A stretch of DNA of 64,000 bases from Pseudonocardia hierapolitana (GCF_007994075.1 NZ_VIWU01000001.1:6510001-6574000), one strand, 5' to 3'. Shown: positions 31,601 to 41,452, counted from the stretch's first letter. Program-made: numbers and translations. The notes: generated by a model not told the origin, from the sequence alone.

Positions 31601-32667
31601 TCCCGGCGGTTGCTCGCGGCCGCGCACTCGCGGGCGGCCGTCGACCGAGTCGCCCCCCGCCGTGCCTACCGCAGCGTTGGGTATCGCCCGCGCCATGACC
31701 GTCACGCCGAGGTCGAACGGCGGCGCGGCCTCCAATCCGACCGTGCGCCGGTTGGTGCTTTCCGGTCCGGCGTCGAGCACTCCGGCGTCGACGCCCGTGC
31801 CCCCGGCCGCGAGGACGGCGTTGTCGCCCTCCACCTTGTCCGCGGTCGTCAAGTGCTGTTGGGCCGTTCGGGTCGGTACATGTGCAGGCCGTTACCAGGC
31901 CATCGGCTCACGTGCCCTTCCCGAGTGCACTTGCATTCCCGAGTTGCATCTGCATGCCGCGGACGTGATCGTGCTTCTTGTGGGCGACCCGGATGTGCCA
32001 GGCCATTCGTCATCGCAGCGGCGACTCCGGGGTTCCTCGGTTCTGACAGTCACAGTCACGTGCTGCGGCGACAAGCGCGCCCATGAGGTCCCAGATCTCG
32101 AACTCGCCGCTGCCGTACAGCGACGCGACGGAAGGGTCCGAGCGATCTGCGGACACGTATTGGCCGCGGCGCCCATGGCTGCGCCGGACGGGCCTCCCTG
32201 CTCGCTGTGCGCCGCGATCCGGTCGGCTCGGCCAACCGAGGCCACGCGCAGAGGGCGTCGGTGGCTCCGTCGCCTCCTGCCCTTGGGCAGCGCTAGATAG
32301 CCGATGGCCACCCCGATCCGATGCCGACGCAGGAAGTCGGGGTCGGACGACACGGCCCGGCATCAACAACCGCGCACGGGACAACCATCACCGCCCCCCG
32401 ACAGCATCATGATCATGGTCTACGGCTGCAGCTCTCACTCGGGAGCGGGCCCAGTCAGTGGTGCCGGTGTGGCGTTCCTCGGAGTGTGCACCAGTAGGCG
32501 ACTTGCTCTGCCGCCGTCATCTCGGTGGGGGAGGCAGGACCAGCAGCCGTGTCCGAAACAGGCAAAGGATGTGTCCGGCTCGGGAAAGACGAGTGCCCCA
32601 TTCGTCGCCTTGACTCCGTCCTGCGGGGACCGCGTGGTTTCGCCGGTCCCGGAGAGGAGCGGAGACG
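31601..32667. other. Degraded stretch without a supported gene
   Basis: About 1.07 kb. Several medium open frames exist on the minus strand (for example 31259-31852 and 32010-32384), but none keeps one frame through a recognisable family and none has a convincing start. It lies between the SnoaL remnant and the cupin operon and is probably decayed coding DNA plus the cupin promoter. Confidence 0.45.
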
Positions 32668-33201
32668 ATGGTGTCCGAGGTGGGAACAGAGTTCTGGCGC
32701 GGGCTCGCGCCGATCACCGACGCGCTGAAGCCGGACGCGCAGCCCGAGGTGTTCCACCAGTTCGCGCCGATCGAGGACGAGCGCTACTACGTCCCGCTGA
32801 GCCCCACGGTGGGCTCGCGGCCGCTGTGGATCTCGCCCCGGGACAACCGGTGGGCCGACATCCTGTGGGCGCGCTCGGCCGGGCTGGTCAACCGGCACTA
32901 CCACCCGCACGAGGTGTTCGCCTACACGATCTCCGGCAGGTGGGGTTACCTCGAGCAGGAGTGGACGGCGACGCCGGGCTCGTTCGTCTTCGAGACGCCC
33001 GGCGAGGGGCACACGCTCGTCGCCTATGAGTCCGACGAGCCGATGCGCTGTTTCTTCGTGGTCAAGGGGCCGCTGATCTGGCTCGACGAGAACGGGGAGA
33101 GCTGCGGCCACTTCGACGTCCACGACTACCTCGCGCTCTGCCGCAAGCACTACGCGGAGACCGGGCTGGGCGCCGACGTCATCGACACGCTGATTCGGTG
33201 A
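32668..33201 (+). CDS. Cupin-domain protein resembling 2,4'-dihydroxyacetophenone dioxygenase
   Basis: A 177-residue cupin. The first metal motif is NRHYHPHEVFAYTISGRWGYLE (about residues 72-93; His, His and Glu ligands) and the second is PGEGHTLVAY (about 111-120). Together with the N-terminal WISPRDNRWADILWARSAG this matches the 2,4'-dihydroxyacetophenone dioxygenase group, Fe-dependent enzymes that split a C-C bond of aryl hydroxyketones. GGAGCGGAG precedes the ATG. It heads a tight operon with an MFS transporter, two dehydrogenases and an AraC regulator, supporting a catabolic role. The exact substrate is inference. Confidence 0.8.
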   Translation: MVSEVGTEFWRGLAPITDALKPDAQPEVFHQFAPIEDERYYVPLSPTVGSRPLWISPRDNRWADILWARSAGLVNRHYHPHEVFAYTISGRWGYLEQEWTATPGSFVFETPGEGHTLVAYESDEPMRCFFVVKGPLIWLDENGESCGHFDVHDYLALCRKHYAETGLGADVIDTLIR

Positions 33202-33208
33202 GGCGGCC

Positions 33209-34477
33209 ATGGCTGACACCGCACCTGCCCGCGTTCCCGCGGACTACGTGCCACCGCCGCGGGGCGGTCGCTACGAGAACGTCCTGCTCGCCGTGCTGTT
33301 CGCGACCTTCGGGTTCGTCTTCTTCGACCGGCTCGCACTGAACTTCCTGACCCCGTACTTCAAGGACGAACTCGGGCTGAACAACGCCCAGATCGGGCTG
33401 CTCGGCGGGATCCCTGCGCTGACCTGGGCGATCGCCGGGATCAGCGTCGGCTACCTGTCCGATCGCGCCGATCGGCGCAAGCCGCTGCTGATCGCGGCGA
33501 TCCTCGCCTTCACCGTGTTCTCGGCGCTGTCGGGCTTCGTCGGTGGGCTCGCGAGCCTCCTGTTGTTCCGGGCTTTGATGGGGGCGGCCGAGGGTGCCGT
33601 GCTCCCGTTGTCACAGCCGCTGATGCTGTACTCGTCCACGCCGCACCGCCGTGGGCTGAACATGGGCCTGGTGCAGGGGTCGTCGGCGGGGCTGCTCGGT
33701 GGCGTCCTCGGCCCGATCGTCACGGTGTGGCTCGCCGAGTCGTTCGGGTGGCGCACGGCCTTTTACGCGACCGTGATCCCCGGGTTGGTCATGGCGGGGC
33801 TGGTGCTCTGGCTCGTGCGCGACCTGCGGATGCGGCATCCCGCGACGGTCGCGCTCGACGGCGAGGACGCGCCTGAGCCCGGCGCGAGCGGCTGGGGCGG
33901 GGTGCTGCGGCACCGCAACATCGTGGTCTGCCTGGCGATCGCGGTGTTCTTCCTGACCTGGTTCCTGACGACCCAGACGTTCACCCCGCTCTACCTCGTC
34001 GAGGTGAAGGGGTTCGGGCCGGGTGACGTCGGGTTCGTCCTGAGCGGGATCGGGATCGCGTGGGTGCTGTGGGGCGCGCTGGTCCCCGGGATCTCCGACC
34101 GGATCGGCCGGAAGCCGACGATGATCGGCTTCTCGGCGGTGGCGGCGGTGTCGCCGCTGGCGATCATGATGATCGACAGCCCTGGCCTGCTGTTCGGCGC
34201 GCTCGTGCTGACCTACACCGGGCTGGGCTGCTTCACGCTGTTCATGGCGACGATCCCGGCGGAGACCGTGCCGCGTGCCGTCATGGCCACTGCGCTGGGC
34301 CTGATCATGGGTGTCGGTGAGGTCGTGGGTGGGTTCGTGGCGCCCGCGCTCGCCGGGCAGCTGTCGGACGTGTTCGGGCTCGACGCCGCGATGCTCGTCT
34401 CCGCGGGCGCCGCGTTGGTCGTCACGCTGCTCAGCCTGGCCCTGATCGAGACCGCGCCCGCCCGGACCGGCCGGTGA
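33209..34477 (+). CDS. MFS transporter
   Basis: A 422-residue, twelve-helix major facilitator. The loop 2-3 signature GYLSDRADRRKPLL is near residue 84 and its repeat PGISDRIGRKPTMIG near 298. The N-terminus ENVLLAVLFATFGFVFFDRLALNFLTPYFKDELGL fits the anion/cation or metabolite-proton symporter group used for organic acids. It starts seven bases after the cupin gene and overlaps the next dehydrogenase by four bases, so it probably imports the operon's substrate. Confidence 0.88.
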   Translation: MADTAPARVPADYVPPPRGGRYENVLLAVLFATFGFVFFDRLALNFLTPYFKDELGLNNAQIGLLGGIPALTWAIAGISVGYLSDRADRRKPLLIAAILAFTVFSALSGFVGGLASLLLFRALMGAAEGAVLPLSQPLMLYSSTPHRRGLNMGLVQGSSAGLLGGVLGPIVTVWLAESFGWRTAFYATVIPGLVMAGLVLWLVRDLRMRHPATVALDGEDAPEPGASGWGGVLRHRNIVVCLAIAVFFLTWFLTTQTFTPLYLVEVKGFGPGDVGFVLSGIGIAWVLWGALVPGISDRIGRKPTMIGFSAVAAVSPLAIMMIDSPGLLFGALVLTYTGLGCFTLFMATIPAETVPRAVMATALGLIMGVGEVVGGFVAPALAGQLSDVFGLDAAMLVSAGAALVVTLLSLALIETAPARTGR

Positions 34478-35547
34478 CCGGTGGGGTGAGCGGGCAGGCC
34501 GTCCGCTGGTACGGACCGAAGGACCTGCGCCTGGAGGCGGTGCACCTGCCGGCTCCGCGTGCGGGGGATGTGCTGGTGCGGGTTGCGTATTGCGGGGTTT
34601 GCGGCAGCGACCTGCACGAGGTGGCTGACGGGCCGCACGCGATCCCCGTCGACCGGCCCCACTCGCTGTCCGGCGCCGTGGCGCCGCTGACTCTCGGGCA
34701 CGAGTTCTCCGGGGTGGTGGCCGCCACCGGCACGGGGGTCGAGGGCCTTCCCGTGGGCGCGCCCGTCGCCGTGGAGCCGAACTACCGGTGCTGGCGGTGT
34801 CCGGCCTGTCGCGAGGGGAGGACGGAGGTGTGCGCCGGCTTCGGATTCGCCGGGCTGATGGGCGACGGCGGCATGGCCGAGTACGCGCTCGTCCCGTCGT
34901 ACATGGTCCACCGGCTGCCCGACGGCTTCGACCTCGCCGTCGCGGCGGTGCTCGAGCCGGCCGCGGTCGCACTGCACGGGATCCGCCGCTCCGCGTTCGA
35001 CGCAGGGCAGACCGCGGTGGTCGTCGGGCTCGGGCCGGTCGGTCTGATCGTGTGCGCGCTGCTGCGGGAGGCCGGGGCGGCGTGTGTCGTCGGGGTCGAC
35101 CCGGTGCCTGCGCGCCGGGAGATGGGGCGCCGCTTCGGTGTCGACGCGGCGCTCGCCCCGGACGCGGACGTCGCCGCCGCTCTCGAGCAGCTCACCGGCG
35201 GCGATCGGGCGCACGTCGCGTTCGAGGTGGTCGGCTCCCAGGCCGCGGTGGGCGTCGCGCTGTCGAGCGTGCGCAGCGGCGGCGAGTTGCTGCTGCTCGG
35301 GTTGGTCGACGAGCTGACGCTCCCCGCGTACGACATGGTCAACGCAGAGCTGCGGGTCACCACCAGCGTGGGCTACCGCGGCTGCCACCCGGAGCTGATC
35401 CGGTTGGTCACGCGCGGCCGGCTCGACCTGGCCGCGCTGGTCTCGGACGTGGTCGCGCTCGCCGATGCCCCGGCGGCGCTGCTCGACATGGCCGCTGGAG
35501 CGCCGACGGCGATCAAGACGCTCGTCCGGTGCGGGGAGGACCGATGA
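34474..35547 (+). CDS. Zinc-dependent alcohol dehydrogenase (2,3-butanediol dehydrogenase-like)
   Basis: A 357-residue medium-chain dehydrogenase. The catalytic zinc site has [11 protein letters not shown] (Cys near 36) and GHEFSGVV (His-Glu near 70). The structural zinc site is [15 protein letters not shown] (about 104-118). The NAD motif is [16 protein letters not shown] near 178. It is the polyol/butanediol dehydrogenase type, oxidising a secondary alcohol to a ketone with NAD. The GTG start overlaps the MFS stop. It probably acts with the following SDR on the same substrate. Confidence 0.88.
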   Translation: MTGGVSGQAVRWYGPKDLRLEAVHLPAPRAGDVLVRVAYCGVCGSDLHEVADGPHAIPVDRPHSLSGAVAPLTLGHEFSGVVAATGTGVEGLPVGAPVAVEPNYRCWRCPACREGRTEVCAGFGFAGLMGDGGMAEYALVPSYMVHRLPDGFDLAVAAVLEPAAVALHGIRRSAFDAGQTAVVVGLGPVGLIVCALLREAGAACVVGVDPVPARREMGRRFGVDAALAPDADVAAALEQLTGGDRAHVAFEVVGSQAAVGVALSSVRSGGELLLLGLVDELTLPAYDMVNAELRVTTSVGYRGCHPELIRLVTRGRLDLAALVSDVVALADAPAALLDMAAGAPTAIKTLVRCGEDR

Positions 35548-36269
35548 CGTTCGCCGACGATCTGTTCGCCGGCCGCACCGTGGCCGTCACCGGCGGGACA
35601 TCGGGCATCGGCGCCGGCACCGCGCTGCGCTTCGCCCAGCTCGGGGCGACCGTGCACGCGTGGGGCCTCGATGCAGGAGGTGCTGAGGCGCCGCGACACG
35701 AACGGGTCGGTGTCGCGGAGGTCGACGTGACCGACGCCCCGGGCCTCGCCGCGGCGTTCGCCGGCCTCCCCGCGCTCGACGTGCTCGTCTGCTGCGCGGG
35801 GATCAGCCGCGACCGCGACGAGTACGGGCTGGGCGTGTTCGGATCGGTGCTGGAGGTCAACCTCACCGCCACGATGCGCGCCGCCGAACTCGGCCGGCCG
35901 CTGCTCGCCCGGTCGGGTGGCAGCATCGTCACGACGGCGTCGATGTACTCCTTCTTCGGCGCGGCCGACCGGCCGGCGTACGCGGCGAGCAAGGGCGGGA
36001 TCGCGCAACTGACCCGATCGCTGGCCGCCGAGTACGCCGCGGACGGGGTCCGGGTCAACGCGGTCGCGCCCGGCTGGATCGACACGCCGCTCTCCCGCGG
36101 CCTGCAGGCCGACGCGGCGGCGAGCGGGGAGATCCTGCGCCGCATGCCGTTCGGGCGTTGGGGGCGGCCCCGCCACGTCGCCGACGTGGTGGTGTTCCTC
36201 GCGTCCGCGGCCGCGTCCTACGTGACGGGAGTCGTCCTGCCGGTGGACGGGGGCTACCTCACGACGTGA
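35544..36269 (+). CDS. SDR-family oxidoreductase
   Basis: A 241-residue classical short-chain dehydrogenase. The cofactor motif is [13 protein letters not shown] (about residues 15-27), followed by LVCCAGIS (NNAG-like), catalytic Ser in [17 protein letters not shown] (Tyr-Lys pair near 151-155) and the closing [13 protein letters not shown]. The ATG overlaps the stop of the alcohol dehydrogenase (ATGA). Which of the two dehydrogenases forms and which consumes the ketone cannot be told. Confidence 0.9.
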   Translation: MTFADDLFAGRTVAVTGGTSGIGAGTALRFAQLGATVHAWGLDAGGAEAPRHERVGVAEVDVTDAPGLAAAFAGLPALDVLVCCAGISRDRDEYGLGVFGSVLEVNLTATMRAAELGRPLLARSGGSIVTTASMYSFFGAADRPAYAASKGGIAQLTRSLAAEYAADGVRVNAVAPGWIDTPLSRGLQADAAASGEILRRMPFGRWGRPRHVADVVVFLASAAASYVTGVVLPVDGGYLTT

Positions 36270-36302
36270 GAATGGGCCACCTGCGCCGTCGAGGAGGTCG
36301 GT

Positions 36303-37247
36303 GTGCCAGCTGCGACCGTGGTCTCTTCCGTGTCCACCGCTGCGGTCGCCATCGGGGACCGGCTGGCGTACTGGGAGGACTACAACGCGGACGCGCTGGT
36401 CGGGCTGACCTGCACCACCTACCAGCCCGACGGGCTGCTCGCCCGCCAGTGCAACCTGAGCCTGGATGCCTTCCGCGTGGCCGACATCGCCGGCAACCCG
36501 CACGCGATCGAGCGGGCCCCCGGGATGGTCCGCTCGCGACCGAAGGATGCGACGTTCGTGTCGATGATGGTCGAGGGCGACGCGTTCTTCTACCACTCGG
36601 GCGGGTGCCTGATCCTGCGGCCGGGCGACACCGTCGTCTACGACACCGACCAGCCCTACTTGTTCGGGTTCGGCACCTCCATGCGGCAGCTGCTGGTCGA
36701 CATCCCCCATCAGCTGTTCACCGAACGGTGCGAGCAGCGGCCGGCGAGCCACGGCCCGGTGCTGGTGCCGGGCGATGACCCCGGGGTGCCGGGGACGAGT
36801 GCACGCGCGCTGCGCCGCGTGCTGCTCGACATGGTCGCCGAGCCGTCCGCCGGGGCCGACGCCGCGGGGGAGCAGGTCCTCGATCTGGTGCAGACCATGC
36901 GGACCGGCCGAGGCTCGTCGAGCAGCATGTCGCACCTGCTGGCCGCGAAAGCGTTCATCGCCGGTCATCTCGGTGACCCGGGGCTGAGCGTCGACGTCGT
37001 CGCCCGCGCGGCCGGCGTGACACCCCGGCACCTGAATCGCGCATTCGCCCCCGAGCAGACGACCGTCGCCCAGTACATCCTCGCCCGCAGGCTCGAGCGG
37101 GCGCGGGCAGACCTCACGTCGCCGCAGCTGGCGCACTTCCGCATCGCCGACATCGCCTTCCGCTGGGGATTCTCCTCACAGGCGCACTTCAGCCGGCTGT
37201 TCCGCGCCCGGTTCGGCTGCTCACCGTCGCAGGCGCGAACCGGGTGA
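36303..37247 (+). CDS. AraC-family transcriptional regulator
   Basis: A 314-residue regulator. Residues 20-185 are an AraC-binding-like (PF14525-type) sensor domain with ARQCNLSLDAFRVADIAG and SMMVEGDAFFYHSGGCLILRPGD. Residues 205-310 hold two helix-turn-helices (LSVDVVARAAGVTPRHLNRAFA and IADIAFRWGFSSQAHFSRLFRARFGCSPSQ). The GTG follows GGAGGTCG. It closes the cupin operon 33 bases after the SDR gene and most likely activates it in response to the substrate. Confidence 0.88.
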   Translation: MPAATVVSSVSTAAVAIGDRLAYWEDYNADALVGLTCTTYQPDGLLARQCNLSLDAFRVADIAGNPHAIERAPGMVRSRPKDATFVSMMVEGDAFFYHSGGCLILRPGDTVVYDTDQPYLFGFGTSMRQLLVDIPHQLFTERCEQRPASHGPVLVPGDDPGVPGTSARALRRVLLDMVAEPSAGADAAGEQVLDLVQTMRTGRGSSSSMSHLLAAKAFIAGHLGDPGLSVDVVARAAGVTPRHLNRAFAPEQTTVAQYILARRLERARADLTSPQLAHFRIADIAFRWGFSSQAHFSRLFRARFGCSPSQARTG

Positions 37248-37662
37248 CTTGGTGCCGCAGATAGGCAGGCGGCCGGTCGGTCCGGCCGGTGTCGCCCCGG
37301 CCGGGTCTGATCTGCTTCGGATCGGGGGCGGCCATGCCCTTGCTGGAGCGCGGAGAGTTCTGGACCAGCGTGTCATCAAGCGTTCGCCGGGTCCGTGCCT
37401 CACATGTTGGCGGATGGCGACGGCGGCGGCCGCTCATGGCGTCGGAGGCTGTCGGTTGATGGCCGCCGCCCTGGCAGGGCTCGCAACAGATGGGAACGGG
37501 TGCGATCAGCGGAAACGCCGTCGGCGTTACGACGGTCGAGCTATCTGCCGCCCTGAGCAGGCGGTCTCGCCCGCTGGCTGCGTTGTCGGACGACCTGAGT
37601 ACGCCCCCCGTACGAGGATCACCTCTGGCGCCCCCGGTGTTGTAGTCGTGATCGGTCAGGAA
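37248..37662. other. Intergenic stretch without a supported gene
   Basis: About 415 bases between converging genes. A long open frame on the plus strand (37249-37704) has no ribosome site and no family resemblance. No clear terminator hairpin is seen. Confidence 0.4.
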
Positions 37663-39324
37663 CTACAGACCGCCTGCGTGGTGCGTCGTGCGGCAGAAGC
37701 ATGACGACTTGATTGGGACGTCGGCGCGGGCGAGGGCGACGTCGAGCTGTTGCTTGACGATTCGAGCGGGCTCGGCCTTTCCCAGCCGAACGAGGCACTC
37801 GTGGTAGCCGTGCAGGCTCCACACGTTGCCGGGGTGCCAGGACGAGCGTGGGATCGACGGGTCGTACCCCAGGTCCTCGGCGTAGACGGTCTCGGCCTCC
37901 TCGACGCGACCTTGCTCGAGCAGCAAGGCGCCGTAGGCGTGGCGCGTGGGCTGCATCCAGCCCCACGGCTCGTCGTACGGCAGCGCGTCGTCGAGCGCGA
38001 TCGCCCGGCGCAGGTGCTCGAACGCCGCGTCGAACCGGCCGCGCCGGTACTCGAGCTCGCCGTCGAGCATCGCCCCGGCGACGGCGAGGATGTCCTGACA
38101 CGTGTTGTTGAACAGGTAGCGCGAGTCGGGTACGCGCTGGACGGCGGCGAGGAACGCGTCGCGCGCCACCTCGGCTTCCTCCATGCGCCCGGTCGCGGCG
38201 TACGCGACGCCCTGCGCGTAATGCGTCATCGCCGTGGTGGTGCAGTAGAGCCCGGGGTCGGACGGCAGCGGTAGCGCGAGGATGTCCTCCCACATCCCGA
38301 AGCGGATGAGCACGTGCAGGCGCATGGGGACGAACGCCTCGAGGTAGTCGGCCATCGGCGGCTGCTCGATCCGCAGCAGCTCCTCGGGCAGCGAGGCCTC
38401 GAGGTCGGCCGCAACGGCCAGCGCAACCTGCGACCGGCCGAGGAACATCGCCCCGTAGATCGCGAAGTGGCGGTCGTGCGCGTGGTAGAGCGCGTAGAAC
38501 CCGACCCGGCCCTCGCGCGCGACGTACTTCTCGTTGACCTCGATCGCGCGCAGGTTCGACTCGAGCGTGCTCTTGTAGTCGCCGCACAGCACGTCGATGT
38601 GCGTCGGCATGTGGACCAGGTGGCCGGCGTCGGGGACGAGCGAGCGCAGCTGGTCGGCGACCGGCAGCGCGTGCTCGGGGAACGGCGACATCTCCATCAG
38701 GTGCACGTAGAGGTGCACGAGTCCGGGGTGCTTGCGGCCGCCGGGCCGCTCGAGCGCGCGCTCGAGCACGTCCTTCGCCTCGAGCGTCGCCGCACCCTCG
38801 GACGGCTGGCCCGTGTAGCGATCCCACAGCGCCCACGGCGTGAGGTTCATCAGCGCGTCGGCGAAGAGCGCCGCGACGTCGAGATCGTCGGGATGCGCGC
38901 GATACACCTCACGCATCGCCCCGGCGTAGTCGGCGTTCCACGCGACGAGGTCGGCCGACGGGTCGTTGGCCTGGTAGCGGCTCTCGAGCGCCTCGACGAG
39001 CGCCCGTTCGACCGGCGCGGCGCGGTCGGCGCACGCGCGCGCCGCTGCGACCTCGTCGCACGCCTTCTCGAGCGACGCCGCGAGGTCGACAGGGTCGAAC
39101 GCCTCCCACTGCTTGTTGTAGTTCGGACCGATCGCGTAGGCGATCCCCCAGTGGGCCAGCGCGAAGCCCGGGTCGAACTCGACCGCGCGCTCGAAGCACC
39201 GGATCGCCTCCTCGTGGTGAAACGCGTAGGACCACAGAAGTCCGCGGTCGAACCACGTCTGGGCGCTCGTCGAGGCCGTCGACGTCCCGCGCGTGTAGGT
39301 GCCGAGATCGAAGTAGGGCTCCAT
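37663..39324 (-). CDS. TPR-repeat protein of unknown function
   Basis: A 553-residue cytoplasmic protein built of helical repeats. The first unit AQTWFDRGLLWSYAFHHEEA and EFDPGFALAHWGIAYAIGPNYNKQWEAF are typical of a conserved TPR family that sometimes neighbours oxidoreductases. Further units follow through ALLLEQGRVEEAETVYAEDL near 480. His-rich helices (LVHLYVHLMEM, LVHMPTHIDV, YHAHDRHFAIYG) and a C-terminal SSCFC hint at metal binding. It stands alone on the minus strand; role unknown. Confidence 0.8.
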   Translation of the reverse strand: MEPYFDLGTYTRGTSTASTSAQTWFDRGLLWSYAFHHEEAIRCFERAVEFDPGFALAHWGIAYAIGPNYNKQWEAFDPVDLAASLEKACDEVAAARACADRAAPVERALVEALESRYQANDPSADLVAWNADYAGAMREVYRAHPDDLDVAALFADALMNLTPWALWDRYTGQPSEGAATLEAKDVLERALERPGGRKHPGLVHLYVHLMEMSPFPEHALPVADQLRSLVPDAGHLVHMPTHIDVLCGDYKSTLESNLRAIEVNEKYVAREGRVGFYALYHAHDRHFAIYGAMFLGRSQVALAVAADLEASLPEELLRIEQPPMADYLEAFVPMRLHVLIRFGMWEDILALPLPSDPGLYCTTTAMTHYAQGVAYAATGRMEEAEVARDAFLAAVQRVPDSRYLFNNTCQDILAVAGAMLDGELEYRRGRFDAAFEHLRRAIALDDALPYDEPWGWMQPTRHAYGALLLEQGRVEEAETVYAEDLGYDPSIPRSSWHPGNVWSLHGYHECLVRLGKAEPARIVKQQLDVALARADVPIKSSCFCRTTHHAGGL

Positions 39325-39529
39325 CGCTGCCGCTCCCCTCCTGGACTCCCCACGGTCCTACAGCGTCTGGCCCCAGGTCCAGCGAGGCTCAGACGGCGGC
39401 GCGCCTGGGATCCTCCGCCGTGCACGGCCGGTTCAGGGGAACCGTCCGTTCCGGTCGTGATTGGTGGGCGGGGCCAACACCCGCACCGGGGCGGTCCAGA
39501 TCGCGCGGGACAGCGGCTGGCTGTGACCC
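39325..39529. other. Intergenic stretch without a supported gene
   Basis: Promoter-proximal DNA of the TPR gene. I see no gene in it. Confidence 0.4.
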
Positions 39530-39640
39530 CGCTCTCGGCCCGCCGGCCGGCCGTGACAGCGCTTGCTGCCCGTGGGCCCGTTCGCGTTCGAGCCGAAGTT
39601 CGACGAAGCCCTTGACTGGACTTCCGGGCGACCCGAGCAG
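39530..39640 (+). pseudogene. Second DNA-ligase N-terminal remnant
   Basis: With one frameshift near 39565 the plus strand reads RPAVTAL, then LPVGPFAFEPKFD (ligase motif I, EPKxD), then ALDWTSGRPEQLGSR. It matches the remnant at 23143 both in motif I and in the following LD(W/stop)TSG, and at DNA level shares CCTTGACTG-ACTTC (39610-39624 against 23268-23282). Upstream and downstream ligase parts are missing. It is a tiny scar of a second ligase copy or of a duplication. Confidence 0.5.
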
Positions 39641-39659
39641 CTCGGCTCGAGGCGCGGGG

Positions 39660-40094
39660 TCACGCCCTGCCGGTCCTCTCGAGGATCTCCAGGTAGTGGG
39701 GGTTGTACATGATGCCCAGGATGTTGCCGAACGGGTCGATGACGGACGCGATCACGAAGCCTGACTCCGGCTCGGGTGGGGGCGGCATGGGCGTGATGGG
39801 CTGGTACTCCGTGGCACCCATCGACAGCAGCCTGCTGAATGCCGCCTCGATGTCGTCCACGTGCCAGTTCATCACGACGCCGCCCGGGGTGGTCGCCGCG
39901 CCTTTTGGGGCGTAGCGGCGATCGAGCAGCCCCAGCTCGGCTTGGTAGTCGCCGATGCGGAACTCGACATAGGAAGGTGGCCCGTCGACGGGGCGTACGA
40001 AGTACGGCTCCACGCCCAACAGCTCCGCGTACCACTGCGTCGCCGCCGGCATGTCCTCGGCCCAGTAGGTGATCGTGCAGAAACCTCGCAACAT
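39660..40094 (-). CDS. VOC-family (glyoxalase/dioxygenase-fold) protein
   Basis: A 144-residue single-module pair of beta-alpha-beta-beta-beta units. They are FCTITYWAEDMPAATQWYAELLGVEPYF with VEFRIGDYQAELGLL, then VMNWHVDDIEAAFSRLLSMGATEY with FVIASVIDPFGNILGIM. The metal or substrate site residues are only partly conserved, so the reaction is open. AAGGAGCG precedes the ATG. It is transcribed divergently from a WYL regulator across a perfect 10-bp dyad, and is most likely that regulator's target. Confidence 0.85.
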   Translation of the reverse strand: MLRGFCTITYWAEDMPAATQWYAELLGVEPYFVRPVDGPPSYVEFRIGDYQAELGLLDRRYAPKGAATTPGGVVMNWHVDDIEAAFSRLLSMGATEYQPITPMPPPPEPESGFVIASVIDPFGNILGIMYNPHYLEILERTGRA

Positions 40095-40178
40095 GGCAGC
40101 GCTCCTTCATCGTCCCCGCCGGTCTGTCCGTCGGGTCTCCAGCGGTCAGTGCCTCGATGACGGCCCCACTGTCACAGC

Positions 40179-40205
40179 GCTATATGACATCCTCCGTCAT
40201 ATAGC
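40179..40205. promoter_or_regulatory. Perfect 10-bp dyad operator between VOC and WYL genes
   Basis: GCTATATGAC (40179-40188) and GTCATATAGC (40196-40205), with 7 bases between. The AT-rich arms stand out from the 70% GC background and overlap the expected divergent promoters. It is most likely the binding site of the adjacent YafY/WYL regulator. Confidence 0.75.
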
Positions 40206-40223
40206 TGAGGAAGTTTCCGGGAC

Positions 40224-41222
40224 ATGAGATCCGACCGACTGCTCTCGATCATGCTGCTGCTGCAGACCCATGGGCAGCTGCCCGCCGGCGAGCTGGCCGC
40301 GCGTTTGGAGGTGTCGGTCCGCACGATCATGCGGGACGTGGAGGCCCTGTCCGCGGCCGGCGTTCCCGTCTACACGGTGCGCGGCCCGCACGGCGGCATC
40401 GCCCTGCTGCCCGGCTTCCGCACCGACGTCACCGGGCTGACCGCGGACGAGTCGCGGGCCCTTTTCGTACTGCTCTCCGGCAGCGCCCACGCCGACCTGG
40501 GCCTGGGTCAGGCCATCGGGTCCGCGCTGCGGAAGGTGATGGCCGCGCTGCCCGCGCCGCACCGGCCGGGCGCCGACCTGGCGAGCCGTCGCATCCTCAT
40601 CGACCCGGCCCGCTGGGGCGGGACACCCGGACCCGAGCGTCCCGCCGGCGAGCTGGTCGTGTTCCAGCAGGCCGTCTTCACCGACCGGCGCCTGCGGCTG
40701 CGGTACCGGCACCGCCGCGACAACCGGGTCCGCTCCTACACCCTCGACCCGTACGGCCTGGTCAACAAGGCCGGCGTCTGGTACCTCGTCGCCGACCACC
40801 GCGGCGAAGCCGGGCTCTTCCGCGCCGACCGCACACTGTCCGCCGGCGTCATCGACGAGCCCGTCCAGCGCCGTGACGGCGTGGAACTGGCAGAGGTGTG
40901 GGACACCCTCCGGCGCCGCATCGACGACATCCCCGCTCCGCTCGCGGTCACGGTCAGCGTGCACCGCGAGGTTCTGGCCAAGTTCCTCCGCGTCCACGAA
41001 GCCGACCTGGCCGCGTCGCCCGCCGACGGCGGGCTCCACGAGGCCGTCGGCGATCCAGCCCGGGAGATCGTCGAACTGCGCTTCCGCGCCCTGATCGCAG
41101 CCGAGGCGCTCCTCGCGTTCGGCCCCGATGTCGAAGTGCTCGCCCCGGACGAACTGCGCCAGGCCCTCGCCCGCAAGGCGGCCGAAACCGCCGCGCTCTA
41201 CACCACCGTCGAAGACAGATGA
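40224..41222 (+). CDS. YafY-type HTH/WYL-domain regulator
   Basis: A 332-residue regulator. Residues 1-60 are an HTH_11 winged helix (RLLSIMLLLQTHGQLPAGEL, VSVRTIMRDVEALSAAGVPV, GPHGGIAL). Residues 150-215 are a WYL domain (LRLRYRHRRDNRVRSYTLDPYGL, AGVWYLVADHRG), followed by a WCX-like C-terminal part to 325. WYL regulators sense small or nucleic-acid ligands. The ATG lies 19 bases right of the dyad, so it should be autoregulated and control the divergent VOC gene. Confidence 0.88.
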   Translation: MRSDRLLSIMLLLQTHGQLPAGELAARLEVSVRTIMRDVEALSAAGVPVYTVRGPHGGIALLPGFRTDVTGLTADESRALFVLLSGSAHADLGLGQAIGSALRKVMAALPAPHRPGADLASRRILIDPARWGGTPGPERPAGELVVFQQAVFTDRRLRLRYRHRRDNRVRSYTLDPYGLVNKAGVWYLVADHRGEAGLFRADRTLSAGVIDEPVQRRDGVELAEVWDTLRRRIDDIPAPLAVTVSVHREVLAKFLRVHEADLAASPADGGLHEAVGDPAREIVELRFRALIAAEALLAFGPDVEVLAPDELRQALARKAAETAALYTTVEDR

Positions 41223-41452
41223 GGGCGCGAGATGCCGGGCGGCAGCAGCAGTCGCCGCTCAGGAACACCACCTGCCGGAGCAGGCACATCGTCACCCCCG
41301 CACCCGGAGCGCCGGAGTCGAGCACAGAACGACGATCGGGCCGGAGCGCAGGTTCTCGCCCGCGTGTCGCGTTGCTCGGTGCAGACAAGGGTGAAGATCC
41401 GAACCCGCCTGACGGCCGAAGCCGTCATCGGAGGCGTACTCGGATCGCCCGG

